Position numbers and translations under genes: made by a program. Below are positions 16,045 through 23,347 of a DNA stretch of 64,000 nt, piece after piece. Position 1 is the stretch's first letter, and every line of letters begins with the position of its first letter. Source of the DNA: Pseudoflavonifractor gallinarum (GTDB taxonomy: Bacteria > Bacillota > Clostridia > Oscillospirales > Oscillospiraceae); contig NZ_JADCKF010000010.1 in NCBI RefSeq assembly GCF_014982855.1, positions 1 through 64,000 on the forward strand, given 5' to 3'. The notes under the pieces were generated by a model. It was given only the letters and a program-made list of their open reading frames with translations. It had not been told where the DNA came from and did no database searches.

Positions 16045-16803
16045 TTATTTTGCCCAATAGACCACAGCATCCCGCAGGAAGCGGGCGCAGCCGGGTACCT
16101 GTTTGTCATAGTAGGCGGTAAACCGCTCATCCATCACATAGAGCTCCGTGATCCCCCGGTGTTTCGCCTGGTCATACCGGTTCCCGGTGATGGTGAGCCA
16201 CCGGCGGTGGAGGGTGGTGACCTTCCTTCCCTCCTCACTCTCCGGGGACAGCCCTGCCCGGACGGCAGCCTCCAGACGCTCTTGGATTTCCCGGCCCAGG
16301 TCCGTCCACTCCTGATACTGTTCCCGGGTCAGGTTCATTACCACCGCGTTGGCCTCGTCCACCTCTTTATCGCCATACTTGGCACGGATCTCCGCTCCGT
16401 AAACCTCCTCGTTATGGGCTACCGTGCGCTGCTTGAACACCTCAAATTTCTGCTCGTCGCTCATGATTTCCTTCCTTTCTTCCGCTCCGATGGTGTCTTT
16501 CACCGACCGGATGAGCTGCTCCAGCCGTTCCCGCTCCATCTCCAATGCAGCAAGATGGCTGCGCAGGGCGGCCAGACGGTCAAAGGAGGGATTATCCAGA
16601 CATTCCTTGATTTGGGCCAGCTCCACCCCGAGGGCCCGGTAATAGAGAATGTCCTGCAGCCGGTCCACCTCCGCCCCGCTGTAGTAGCGGTAGCCGCTCT
16701 CCGCCACCCGGCTGGGCTTCAGCAGGCCGATCTGGTCGTACCAGCGCAGGGTGCGGGTGGTCACCCCGGACAGGCGCGACAGCTCCTGAATGGAATACTC
16801 CAT
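16045..16803 (-). CDS. MerR-family regulator with TipAS-type effector domain
   Basis: 252 aa from the ATG at 16803 (AGGGAGGG upstream). The MerR winged helix is complete: YSIQELSRLSGVTTRTLRWYDQIGLL and ESGYRYYSGAEVDRLQDILYYRALG. A coiled coil joins it to a C-terminal TipAS domain (residues ~125-252, with VMNLTREQYQEWTDLGREI and YDKQVPGCARFL), which in TipA binds thiopeptides and other drugs. Its own promoter has the 19-base spacer typical of MerR activation, so autoregulation is likely. The CatA-like gene downstream on the other side, transcribed towards it from 17481, is separated by the promoter. Confidence 0.92.
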   Translation of the reverse strand: MEYSIQELSRLSGVTTRTLRWYDQIGLLKPSRVAESGYRYYSGAEVDRLQDILYYRALGVELAQIKECLDNPSFDRLAALRSHLAALEMERERLEQLIRSVKDTIGAEERKEIMSDEQKFEVFKQRTVAHNEEVYGAEIRAKYGDKEVDEANAVVMNLTREQYQEWTDLGREIQERLEAAVRAGLSPESEEGRKVTTLHRRWLTITGNRYDQAKHRGITELYVMDERFTAYYDKQVPGCARFLRDAVVYWAK

Positions 16804-16823
16804 AAACATCCCTCCCTGAGGAT

Positions 16824-16854
16824 AGGGTATCAGTTGACGGAGCGTCAGAGTCAA
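16824..16854 (-). promoter_or_regulatory. MerR-type promoter with 19-base spacer
   Basis: TTGACT (16849-16854), 19 bases, TACCCT (16824-16829) on the minus strand. The spacer contains the dyad TGACG-CTC-CGTCA. Long spacers with a central dyad are the hallmark of promoters that MerR proteins untwist. Transcription would start only about 14 bases before the start codon. Confidence 0.7.
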
Positions 16855-16863
16855 GGGGAAATG

Positions 16864-17481
16864 CTAAATTTCTTTGATCTGCCGCTGCAGCCGCTCTAAA
16901 AATTCCGCCGCGGGGATGCCGTCCATTTGGGTGTGATGGAACTGGAAGGACACCGGCAGGGTGGCCCGCAGCCACCTTTTCCGGTATTTGCCCCAGATGA
17001 GGAAGGGGTTGTTATAGCATCCGGCATAAATGTTCACCGCACCGTCGATCTCATACCTCGCCAGGGCGGAGGTGCCGATGACCATATACTCCTCGCCCAG
17101 CTCAAAACTCTCCCCGCTCTCGTGGACCTGTCCGGTAAGCTTCCGGTAATCCCGGCTGAATTGCTCCAGATCCGAGGAAACGGGAATATCACAGGTGGCG
17201 ATGCCGCCGTCCCGGGTGGTCACCACCGTGTTGACGGCCAGGCGGTCGTACTGCATCAGCTTGTCGCCCACCGGAAGGAGGTAAAAGTCCTCCATCCCGG
17301 CCGCCGCCTTTCCAATGCACCAGCACAGGAGCATATTGAACCTATAGCCCCGTTTCCGGCTCAGGCGCACCAGCGGAGTTACATCTAAGGTTTTCATCAG
17401 AGTCACCATGGGCATGGGCGCCTTCATCCAGAGTGCAAAGGCCTGTGCCCGGGAGGTGCTCTTTGGGTCTACTTCTCTCAT
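16864..17481 (-). CDS. CatA-like acetyltransferase
   Basis: 205 aa if started at the ATG at 17481 (GGAG eight bases upstream; an ATG at 17493 is also possible). The chloramphenicol acetyltransferase fold is shown by RAQAFALWMKAPMPMVTLM near the start and the catalytic FHHTQMDGIPAAEFLERLQ near the end, where the second His is the general base (HHxxxDG). Close relatives in gut Clostridia are called CatA-like and their ability to modify chloramphenicol is unproven. The same frame stays open for 61 codons upstream, which I do not include. Confidence 0.87.
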   Translation of the reverse strand: MREVDPKSTSRAQAFALWMKAPMPMVTLMKTLDVTPLVRLSRKRGYRFNMLLCWCIGKAAAGMEDFYLLPVGDKLMQYDRLAVNTVVTTRDGGIATCDIPVSSDLEQFSRDYRKLTGQVHESGESFELGEEYMVIGTSALARYEIDGAVNIYAGCYNNPFLIWGKYRKRWLRATLPVSFQFHHTQMDGIPAAEFLERLQRQIKEI

Positions 17482-17711
17482 ATGGTTCTCCATTCTGTTC
17501 GTCAAATCAGGTTCGGATGGCCGCGGTAAGTAATCCATATCATACCATAGCGCCTCATAACCAGCAACTGATTCCCATGCTCCAAAGCCATAACTTGAAG
17601 ATATAATGTCTACCCTATCCGTAAGCTCCTTTACCTTTGACCGAGTGAATTTCCGGGACGCAGATTGGCGGTGCACAGGACTGGTGACGGCTTATACACA
17701 GTCGATGATGA

Positions 17712-17745
17712 AGCAGGCGTCTCTTTCCCAAAAGAGACGCCTGCT
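17712..17745 (-). terminator. Terminator of the DegV gene
   Basis: A 14-bp stem around a short loop, 24 bases past the DegV stop on the minus strand. The T-tract is weak. Confidence 0.55.
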
Positions 17746-17768
17746 CACTTGCTCACATACGATATCAA

Positions 17769-18641
17769 TCAGCGTGTGTTTCCCCAATAAATCAGTGCCA
17801 GCATACCAGGGCCGGTGTGTGCCCCAATGATAGGCCCAATATCTGCTGTGAAGACCTTCGCTTCCGGAAATCGCTCCTGAATAGCAGTCTGTAAGGCCTG
17901 TGCGCCATCTGGACAAGCACCGTGGCCCACGACAACCGTTTTTCCCATCTCAGGCGACCAGCCCTGTTCCATTTTGGCCAACTGGGCCTTGATGGCCTGC
18001 TTTCGCCCCCTTGGTTTCTCCACCACAGCCAGTTCTCCGTCCTGGTTCACATGGAGGAGCGGCTTGATCTGCAGAGCCGTTCCAAGGACCGCAGTCCCGG
18101 CAGACACCCGTCCGCCCCGCCGCAAATGGTCAAACACATCCACTGTAAACCAATGACAGACCTCCAGACGATGCCGGCTCACCCATCCGGCCAGTTCATC
18201 CAGGGTATATCCCTCAGCCTGCCTCCGGGCCGCCTCGCAGACCAGAAATCCTTCTCCCACCGAGGCACATCGTGTATCCAGACATATGATGTTCCGCTCC
18301 GGGTATTCCTCTCGCAATTCCTCCGCACACACTTGAGCAGACTGAAAGGTCCCGGACATGCCGGAGGAGAAACACAAATACAAAATGTCGTTTCCCGCCC
18401 TCAGTACCGGTTCAAAAGACTGGAAATATTGGATGGGGGTGATCTGCGAGGTGGAGGCATAATTTCCTTCCTTTTGGAGGTCATAAAACCTTTGGGCTGA
18501 AATTGTGCCGTCCGGGCCATATGTATATTCCTGACCACCGATCTCAACTCGCATCGGGACGATACCGACAGGGGGCAGTGATGCAAGCCATTGGGGGCTG
18601 CAATCCGCCGTTGCATCGGTAAAGATCTGATAGGGAGCCAT
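17769..18641 (-). CDS. DegV-family fatty-acid-binding protein
   Basis: 290 aa. IFTDATADCSPQWL near residue 6, STSQITPIQYFQSFEP near 63, LCFSSGMSGTFQSA near 89 and HLRRGGRVSAGTAVLGTALQIKPLL are the standard DegV motifs. DegV/FakB proteins bind a fatty acid for phosphorylation by FakA. It starts 6 bases after the radical SAM gene and is probably co-transcribed with it. A second, diverged DegV is present at 49991. Confidence 0.92.
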   Translation of the reverse strand: MAPYQIFTDATADCSPQWLASLPPVGIVPMRVEIGGQEYTYGPDGTISAQRFYDLQKEGNYASTSQITPIQYFQSFEPVLRAGNDILYLCFSSGMSGTFQSAQVCAEELREEYPERNIICLDTRCASVGEGFLVCEAARRQAEGYTLDELAGWVSRHRLEVCHWFTVDVFDHLRRGGRVSAGTAVLGTALQIKPLLHVNQDGELAVVEKPRGRKQAIKAQLAKMEQGWSPEMGKTVVVGHGACPDGAQALQTAIQERFPEAKVFTADIGPIIGAHTGPGMLALIYWGNTR

Positions 18642-18647
18642 CTTACG

Positions 18648-20006
18648 TTACTCCTTTTTTCCGCAGGCAGTGCAGCTGCCGCATCCTTTCCAAAGCTCCT
18701 CCGCCGTGCCCTTCCAGCTTTCCGCATAGGGCGTCGTCTTATCGCAGAGGTGGTCCACGCTCTCCGGACTCTGGTAGTCGGTGCTCACAGCGCCGGTCTT
18801 TTTCACCATAGCCCGCAGCGCCTCGGGATTTTCCAGCATGGGGCAAGGCCGCAGCATGTTTTCATTGAACGGCTGGTTGTCGTGGTACGCCATGAAGATC
18901 GGACTCTTGAGGGCGTTCAGCAGACTGGTGTCGTGGATATTGCAGTTGGAGTAGTGGATGAATACGCAGGGCTCCACATCGCCTTTGGCATTGATGTGCA
19001 GGTAGTTCCGGCCGCCGGCGATGCAGCCACCCACATATTCCGCATCGTTCTGAAAATCCATAGAGAAGATGGCCTTACTCTGGCGGAACTCCCGAATTCG
19101 GTGGTATACCTCTTTCCGCTGCTCCGGGGTAGGCAGCAGCTCGGTGGCTGCGTCATTGCCCACGGGCATATAGTGGAAGAACCAGACAAACAGGGCGCCA
19201 CTGTCGATGATGTAGTCAAAGAACGCCTCGCTGGTAATATCCGCATAGTTCCGGCTGGTATAGCAGGTGGAGATGCCGAAGGGAAGATGATGTTCCTTCA
19301 AAAGAGTCATGGCCTGTTTGACTTTCTGATACACACCCTTGCCCCGGCGGGAGTCGTTGGCCTCCTCAAAGCCCTCCAGAGAAATGGCGGGGACAAAATT
19401 CTTCACCCGCAGCATCTCCTTACAGAAGTCCTCGTCGATCAAGGTTCCGTTGGTGAAGGCGAGGAACTCGCAGTCCGGGTGCATCTCACACAGCTTGATA
19501 AGATCCGACTTCCGCACCATGGGCTCGCCGCCGGTATAGATATACATATAGGTGCCAAGTTCCTTGCCCTGACGGATGATGGAGTCGATGGTTTCCAGGC
19601 TGAGATTGAGCTGGTTTCCGTACTCAGCCGCCCAGCAGCCGGTGCAGTGCATATTGCAAGCAGAGGTGGGGTCTAGCAGAATGGCCCAGGGAACATTGCA
19701 ATTCTCACGGGCTTTGACCTCATCTTGGGTAGCGCTGCCCTTCAGGCTGGCGTTGAACAGGAAGTTCTGAAAAAAAGCGCGGCGCACACCGGGGTCCAGC
19801 TCGTAGATCCGCAGAATCAACTGATACCAGTTGTTCTTTTCCTCAATGACCTGACGGATGGCATCCCGCTGGCTCTGATACCACCCCTCCGGTGTAAACC
19901 GGTCCACCAAGGACATGAGCTTTGGGATGTTCTCCTCCGGGTTCCCTTCAATGTACTTCAATGCCTGATGAATGGCAAAGTTCTGCATATTGTCTTTCAC
20001 GTTCAT
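18648..20006 (-). CDS. Radical SAM enzyme with SPASM-like C-terminus
   Basis: 452 aa from the ATG at 20006 (GAAAGGATG upstream). A helical N-terminal domain of ~110 residues leads to NVPWAILLDPTSACNMHCTGC, the CxxxCxxC site for the 4Fe-4S cluster that cleaves SAM, then YIYTGGEPMVRKSDL (the GGE motif). Downstream cysteines (GGCIAGGRNYL, VEPCVFIHYSNC, RPCPMLE) resemble a SPASM-type auxiliary cluster, and the C-terminus ends CGSCTACGKKE. Substrate unknown. It is divergent from a paralogue without the cluster cysteines and is followed by degV in one operon. Confidence 0.9.
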   Translation of the reverse strand: MNVKDNMQNFAIHQALKYIEGNPEENIPKLMSLVDRFTPEGWYQSQRDAIRQVIEEKNNWYQLILRIYELDPGVRRAFFQNFLFNASLKGSATQDEVKARENCNVPWAILLDPTSACNMHCTGCWAAEYGNQLNLSLETIDSIIRQGKELGTYMYIYTGGEPMVRKSDLIKLCEMHPDCEFLAFTNGTLIDEDFCKEMLRVKNFVPAISLEGFEEANDSRRGKGVYQKVKQAMTLLKEHHLPFGISTCYTSRNYADITSEAFFDYIIDSGALFVWFFHYMPVGNDAATELLPTPEQRKEVYHRIREFRQSKAIFSMDFQNDAEYVGGCIAGGRNYLHINAKGDVEPCVFIHYSNCNIHDTSLLNALKSPIFMAYHDNQPFNENMLRPCPMLENPEALRAMVKKTGAVSTDYQSPESVDHLCDKTTPYAESWKGTAEELWKGCGSCTACGKKE

Positions 20007-20135
20007 ATGAATCATCCTTTCATTGCCTAATTCCGGCTGGTTAAGGCACATTATAGGGAATCACCACGAAAAGTCACGGGACATAATACATTGCCAGTCA
20101 AAAATTACGACATCCCATAGCCGCCGTTACTTTTT

Positions 20136-20159
20136 GGGACAAAGTGTATCAATTGTCCC
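20136..20159. promoter_or_regulatory. Inverted repeat between the divergent radical SAM pair
   Basis: GGGACAA (20136-20142) and TTGTCCC (20153-20159) are a perfect 7-bp inverted repeat with a 10-base spacer. A further GGGACAT occurs near 20079. It is a candidate operator for one or both divergent genes. Confidence 0.5.
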
Positions 20160-20236
20160 TTGTTCCTGCGCTCATGTGGCACTAAGCTTTTTTTATCTCT
20201 TAGTCATATACAGCTATCCGGGAAGGAGACCCATCT

Positions 20237-21265
20237 ATGGAAAACAGCATGTCCCGCATCTTAATTGAGACCACCGTCCGGCAAACCTTGAAGGGACTGA
20301 AAGAAAACCCCAAACGGAGCATTCGGAACTTAGTGGATATGGCACTGCACTTTTCAGACGGCCGATTTCAGAGCCACTTTTTTCAGACAGCCCGCACGAT
20401 GCTGGAGCATGAGGAAAGCGCATACTATACACTGATTGAGGATGCCGTCAACCACATCGAGACAGAACACCTGGTAAAGTTCGGCATGAACCTGGGCTAT
20501 AACAGCTGCACCTGGGGTGCCCAGCGCATCCGCATGAATGAAAAGCGCCTGGGCTTCAACATCCCCTGGACGGTGCTCTTTCTAATGGATGATCCCTATT
20601 CCACTCACCTCCCTCAATATGACCTCGCCATCCAAGAGGGAGAGCAGCTTGGAATTTACAGTTGGATTTTCTTGTCTCACAGCGATCCACTGGAGCTGTT
20701 CCCCCTGATCGAGCGCCATCCTGACAGTGCGTTTTTCCTTTTCTGTCGGTCGGAAGATATAAACCATGCGATTTTGGATGAAATCCTCCCCCTCAAGCAC
20801 CTCATGCCTGTGGTTCGGTGGGAGGATGGAGCCGATGAGGTCTGTACGATGCTGCGAAATGCTCAGCTGCCCTATTCGGTCTATTACCCCTACTCACAGA
20901 AAGATCTGCAATTCATCCTGAATGGAGATCTGTTCAATGAGGCCCAGCAGCTGCATCCCCTATTCACCGCACTGGCGGCTAAGCCGGGCTGCCCGGTAAA
21001 CATTCAGCATCTGGCCCATCAGGCGGCCATACAAGTGAGAAAGGGACAATCCTATCATACCGTCCCTTGGGAACTCTCTTGCGACACCCAAAATCTGGAC
21101 GAGATTATCTCGGATGACTCCTGTTGTGCATTCTTTGATGAGAAAGGGCAGTTGTTTGCTCTGGATCATCCCGACCGCGCCCCCTTCGGCGATCTGTTCC
21201 AGGAGGGGCTGATCGCCCTTCTTCGGCAAGCCTATCCCAAATCTGTACCGGCATCCTCTCGATAA
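20237..21265 (+). CDS. Radical SAM paralogue without the cluster cysteines
   Basis: 342 aa, with GGAAGGAG upstream. Read side by side with the divergent radical SAM enzyme it shows the same N-terminal helical domain (LKENPKRSIRNLVDMALHF), the same entry FNIPWTVLFL, then EQLGIYSWIFLSHSDP against KELGTYMYIYTGGEP, and RHPDSAFFLF against MHPDCEFLAF. But MDDPYSTHLPQYD replaces the CxxxCxxC stretch and the GGE motif is SHS, so it cannot hold the SAM cluster. It also lacks the C-terminal cysteines. Likely a partner, regulator or substrate-binding pseudo-enzyme. The frame is intact, which argues against simple decay. Confidence 0.8.
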   Translation: MENSMSRILIETTVRQTLKGLKENPKRSIRNLVDMALHFSDGRFQSHFFQTARTMLEHEESAYYTLIEDAVNHIETEHLVKFGMNLGYNSCTWGAQRIRMNEKRLGFNIPWTVLFLMDDPYSTHLPQYDLAIQEGEQLGIYSWIFLSHSDPLELFPLIERHPDSAFFLFCRSEDINHAILDEILPLKHLMPVVRWEDGADEVCTMLRNAQLPYSVYYPYSQKDLQFILNGDLFNEAQQLHPLFTALAAKPGCPVNIQHLAHQAAIQVRKGQSYHTVPWELSCDTQNLDEIISDDSCCAFFDEKGQLFALDHPDRAPFGDLFQEGLIALLRQAYPKSVPASSR

Positions 21266-21270
21266 GAGAA

Positions 21271-21313
21271 AAGAGAGCGCATCGCAATGTCCATGCGATG
21301 CGCTCTCTCTTTG
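21271..21313 (+). terminator. Terminator of the radical SAM paralogue
   Basis: AGAGAGCGCATCGCA pairs with TGCGATGCGCTCTCT, followed by CTTTG; six bases past the stop. Confidence 0.8.
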
Positions 21314-21358
21314 TCCGAAGAAAACCGCTTGTTTTCCTATTCGTACCTCTTTTAAACG

Positions 21359-22225
21359 CTATCCGAAGCAGGTCATCGTCAGCGTTCCAACTGTCATAAG
21401 AAAAAGACCAACTCCAGCTCTTTTACTCAGCTTCTCTCCAAACACGAAATAGGAAAATGCAATTGTGAGAAGGATGCTCATTTTATCAATAGGAACAACA
21501 ATACTTACCACTCCGTTTTGAATGGCATAGTAATAACACAGCCACGAAGCGCCCGTTGCAATACCGGAAAAGAACAAAAAGACCAATTCTTTATGATCAA
21601 GATGCCGGAGTTGGGATTGCTTGCCCTTCATAAAGACAATTCCCCATGCCATGATCAAAACAACGACCGTTCGGATTGCTGTCCCCAGATTCGATTCCAC
21701 TCCAGTTATGCCGATCTTTCCCAGAATGGATGTCAGTGCAGCAAACACCGCTGAGCCAATTGCATAGAAAATGTATGTATGATCTGTGACCTCACGGTTG
21801 GTTTTCTTTTTCTCCACCATCAAAATGATCCCCACACCCAGTAGGAACGTGCTGATCAATTTCATGAGGAGATGTTCTGTCTCCCCAAAACAAATGATTG
21901 CCAGCAGGACAGAGAGGATCGTGCTGGATTTGTCAATGGGAACGACCTTGTTTACATCGCCGATAGACAGTGCTTTGAAATAGCATATCCAAGAAGCACC
22001 CGTTGCAGCCCCGGACAATATCAAAAACAACAATGAACTTGAATTGATCTGTGTGATGGTACCAGCAGAACCGACCACAAAAACCATCAGCCAAGAAAAC
22101 ACCAGTACAACCACGGTCCGTATAGCGGTTGCAATATCAGAGTCTGTTTTTTTGATCCCACATTTTGCAAGAATGGCAGTTAATCCTGCAAAAACGGATG
22201 ATAAAATTGCTGCCACTAACCACAT
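21359..22225 (-). CDS. EamA-family (DMT) transporter
   Basis: 288 aa from the ATG at 22225, eight bases after TTGGAGG. Ten hydrophobic helices form two EamA repeats; both carry the same motif, GAATGASWICYFKAL in the first and GIATGASWLCYYYAI in the second, each followed by VVPIDK. This drug/metabolite-type permease sits in the cytoplasmic membrane; substrate unknown. It follows a TetR gene on the same strand (136 bases apart) and may be its target. Codon use is more AT-rich than in the surrounding genes, suggesting acquisition. Confidence 0.88.
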   Translation of the reverse strand: MWLVAAILSSVFAGLTAILAKCGIKKTDSDIATAIRTVVVLVFSWLMVFVVGSAGTITQINSSSLLFLILSGAATGASWICYFKALSIGDVNKVVPIDKSSTILSVLLAIICFGETEHLLMKLISTFLLGVGIILMVEKKKTNREVTDHTYIFYAIGSAVFAALTSILGKIGITGVESNLGTAIRTVVVLIMAWGIVFMKGKQSQLRHLDHKELVFLFFSGIATGASWLCYYYAIQNGVVSIVVPIDKMSILLTIAFSYFVFGEKLSKRAGVGLFLMTVGTLTMTCFG

Positions 22226-22361
22226 TCCCTTTTCCTCCAATTATATTTTATATCCGACGAGCGGTCTGTGGTGGCGATCGTAATCTGCTTGGGTGATAAG
22301 GTATCTTCTGTCACTTCCCTTTTGGTCAAGAGATATTTATTTGCATTCTTATGCTCCTCCA

Positions 22362-22937
22362 TCAAAAAGGGGCTTGTTCCATTTGAGACATCTCCTGACA
22401 GATAAAATGCGCACATTTTTCTGTGAGCCGCTTTACTTTTTCCACGAACTGCTCCGGCGGCATACATTCTTTGGTCCGCAGCCATCGCTCCATGGTACAT
22501 ATCACCGCATCGCCAAAAAAATCCAAAGTAAATTCGTCTACTTGCTCCCCTCCAAACAAACTGGAAATGCGCTCCGCTATAAACGGCCGCATATACTCCT
22601 GGAAATGATCGCTGAAGGAATTTTGTCCCTTGATCTGTAGCGCTTTACGATAAAATGAATGGTTCTGGTAAAAATACCCACAAATCTTCTCGATAAAAAC
22701 CCAGTGTTCCCTATAACTGATACTCAAATTTTCATGTTTGAGAAGTTCAATAAATTCTGTATCAAAAATCCAATTTACAAGATCATACTTGTCTTTGAAA
22801 TGATAGTAGAAGCTCTTTCGATTCATGTTGCAGCGCTCACAGATCTGCGCCACATTGATTTTATCAAAGGGCTGCTCCATCATCAGTTCTTTCAAAGAAG
22901 CCGCCAATGCCCGCTTTGTAATATTGGAATCTGCCAT
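22362..22937 (-). CDS. TetR-family regulator (DhaS-like)
   Basis: 191 aa, with AAAGGAGAC upstream. The HTH is INVAQICERCNMNRKSFYYHFKDKYDLVNWIF, characteristic of the DhaS-like group, followed by a TetR_C_8 type C-terminal domain (FYRKALQIKGQNSFSDHF). It begins 16 bases after the stop of an mntP remnant, so transcription from the manganese riboswitch promoter at 23244 would read into it. The EamA gene follows. AT-rich like the EamA gene. Confidence 0.88.
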   Translation of the reverse strand: MADSNITKRALAASLKELMMEQPFDKINVAQICERCNMNRKSFYYHFKDKYDLVNWIFDTEFIELLKHENLSISYREHWVFIEKICGYFYQNHSFYRKALQIKGQNSFSDHFQEYMRPFIAERISSLFGGEQVDEFTLDFFGDAVICTMERWLRTKECMPPEQFVEKVKRLTEKCAHFICQEMSQMEQAPF

Positions 22938-22953
22938 ACACAGTCTCCTTTCA

Positions 22954-23085
22954 TCACATCCGAAAATGCTCCACCAAAATCAAAGCTCCTATGAGAAACA
23001 ATATGATTCCGTCTGCCGGTTCGAAATTTGATTTGTATTTGGCACCAAAGTAATGACCGATAAAATTGTCATGGGTTCCCGATTC
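22954..23085 (-). pseudogene. mntP: 3' remnant of mntP (manganese efflux pump)
   Basis: A minus-strand frame of 43 codons reads FIGHYFGAKYKSNFEPADG then IILFLIGALILVEHFRM and stop. This matches the final helix and C-terminus of MntP (YebN), whose clostridial forms end with G-KYKS-E--GGIIL-LIG--IL-EH. Everything upstream in the protein is missing; a stop precedes the remnant. It lies directly behind a manganese-type riboswitch and terminator, the usual context of mntP, so it looks like an internal deletion that kept the regulatory leader and the 3' end. An ATG at 23072 reading MTILSVI in another frame could be a trace of the original start. Confidence 0.65.
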
Positions 23086-23124
23086 TCACAGGGTTACCGA
23101 CCAAAAGAAATTCTTCCGGCAGAT

Positions 23125-23161
23125 AAAAAAAGAGACTTACCTGCCCAAACAGATAAGTCTC
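23125..23161 (-). terminator. Riboswitch terminator (manganese element)
   Basis: On the minus strand GAGACTTATCTG pairs with CAGGTAAGTCTC around TTTGGG, followed by seven Ts. The 5' arm shares bases with the last strand of the riboswitch aptamer (23153-23161), the expected design for a switch in which ligand binding prevents termination. Confidence 0.85.
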
Positions 23162-23238
23162 GTCATTTAAGATAATACCAGGAAAGTTCCAGTATGTTGG
23201 TATCACCACACCAAAGTGCTGACTACTCCCTTACATAG
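23153..23238 (-). ncRNA. yybP-ykoY-type manganese riboswitch
   Basis: The minus-strand leader starts GUAAGGGAGUAGUC and ends GACGAGACUUAU. GGGAGUAG and the internal CCAACAUACUGG are the conserved loops L1 and L3 of the yybP-ykoY class, and GUAAG pairs with CUUAU as P1. The class binds Mn2+ and turns on exporters. A strong promoter precedes it and a terminator that competes with P1 follows. The normal target mntP is only a remnant, so the switch now faces a TetR gene. The call rests on remembered consensus, not a covariance search. Confidence 0.75.
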
Positions 23239-23243
23239 TGGTA

Positions 23244-23272
23244 AGTATATCATATCGCCGGAATATTCTCAA
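23244..23272 (-). promoter_or_regulatory. Promoter of the manganese riboswitch
   Basis: TTGAGA (23267-23272), 17 bases, TATACT (23244-23249) on the minus strand. Transcription would start near 23237, the first base of the aptamer. Confidence 0.75.
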
Positions 23273-23347
23273 CTCAATTCGACATTTCATCTTTGGACAA
23301 ATCCGTCTTTGTGTCCCAATCTGTTCTGTGCAGTCGTCTTATGGGAA

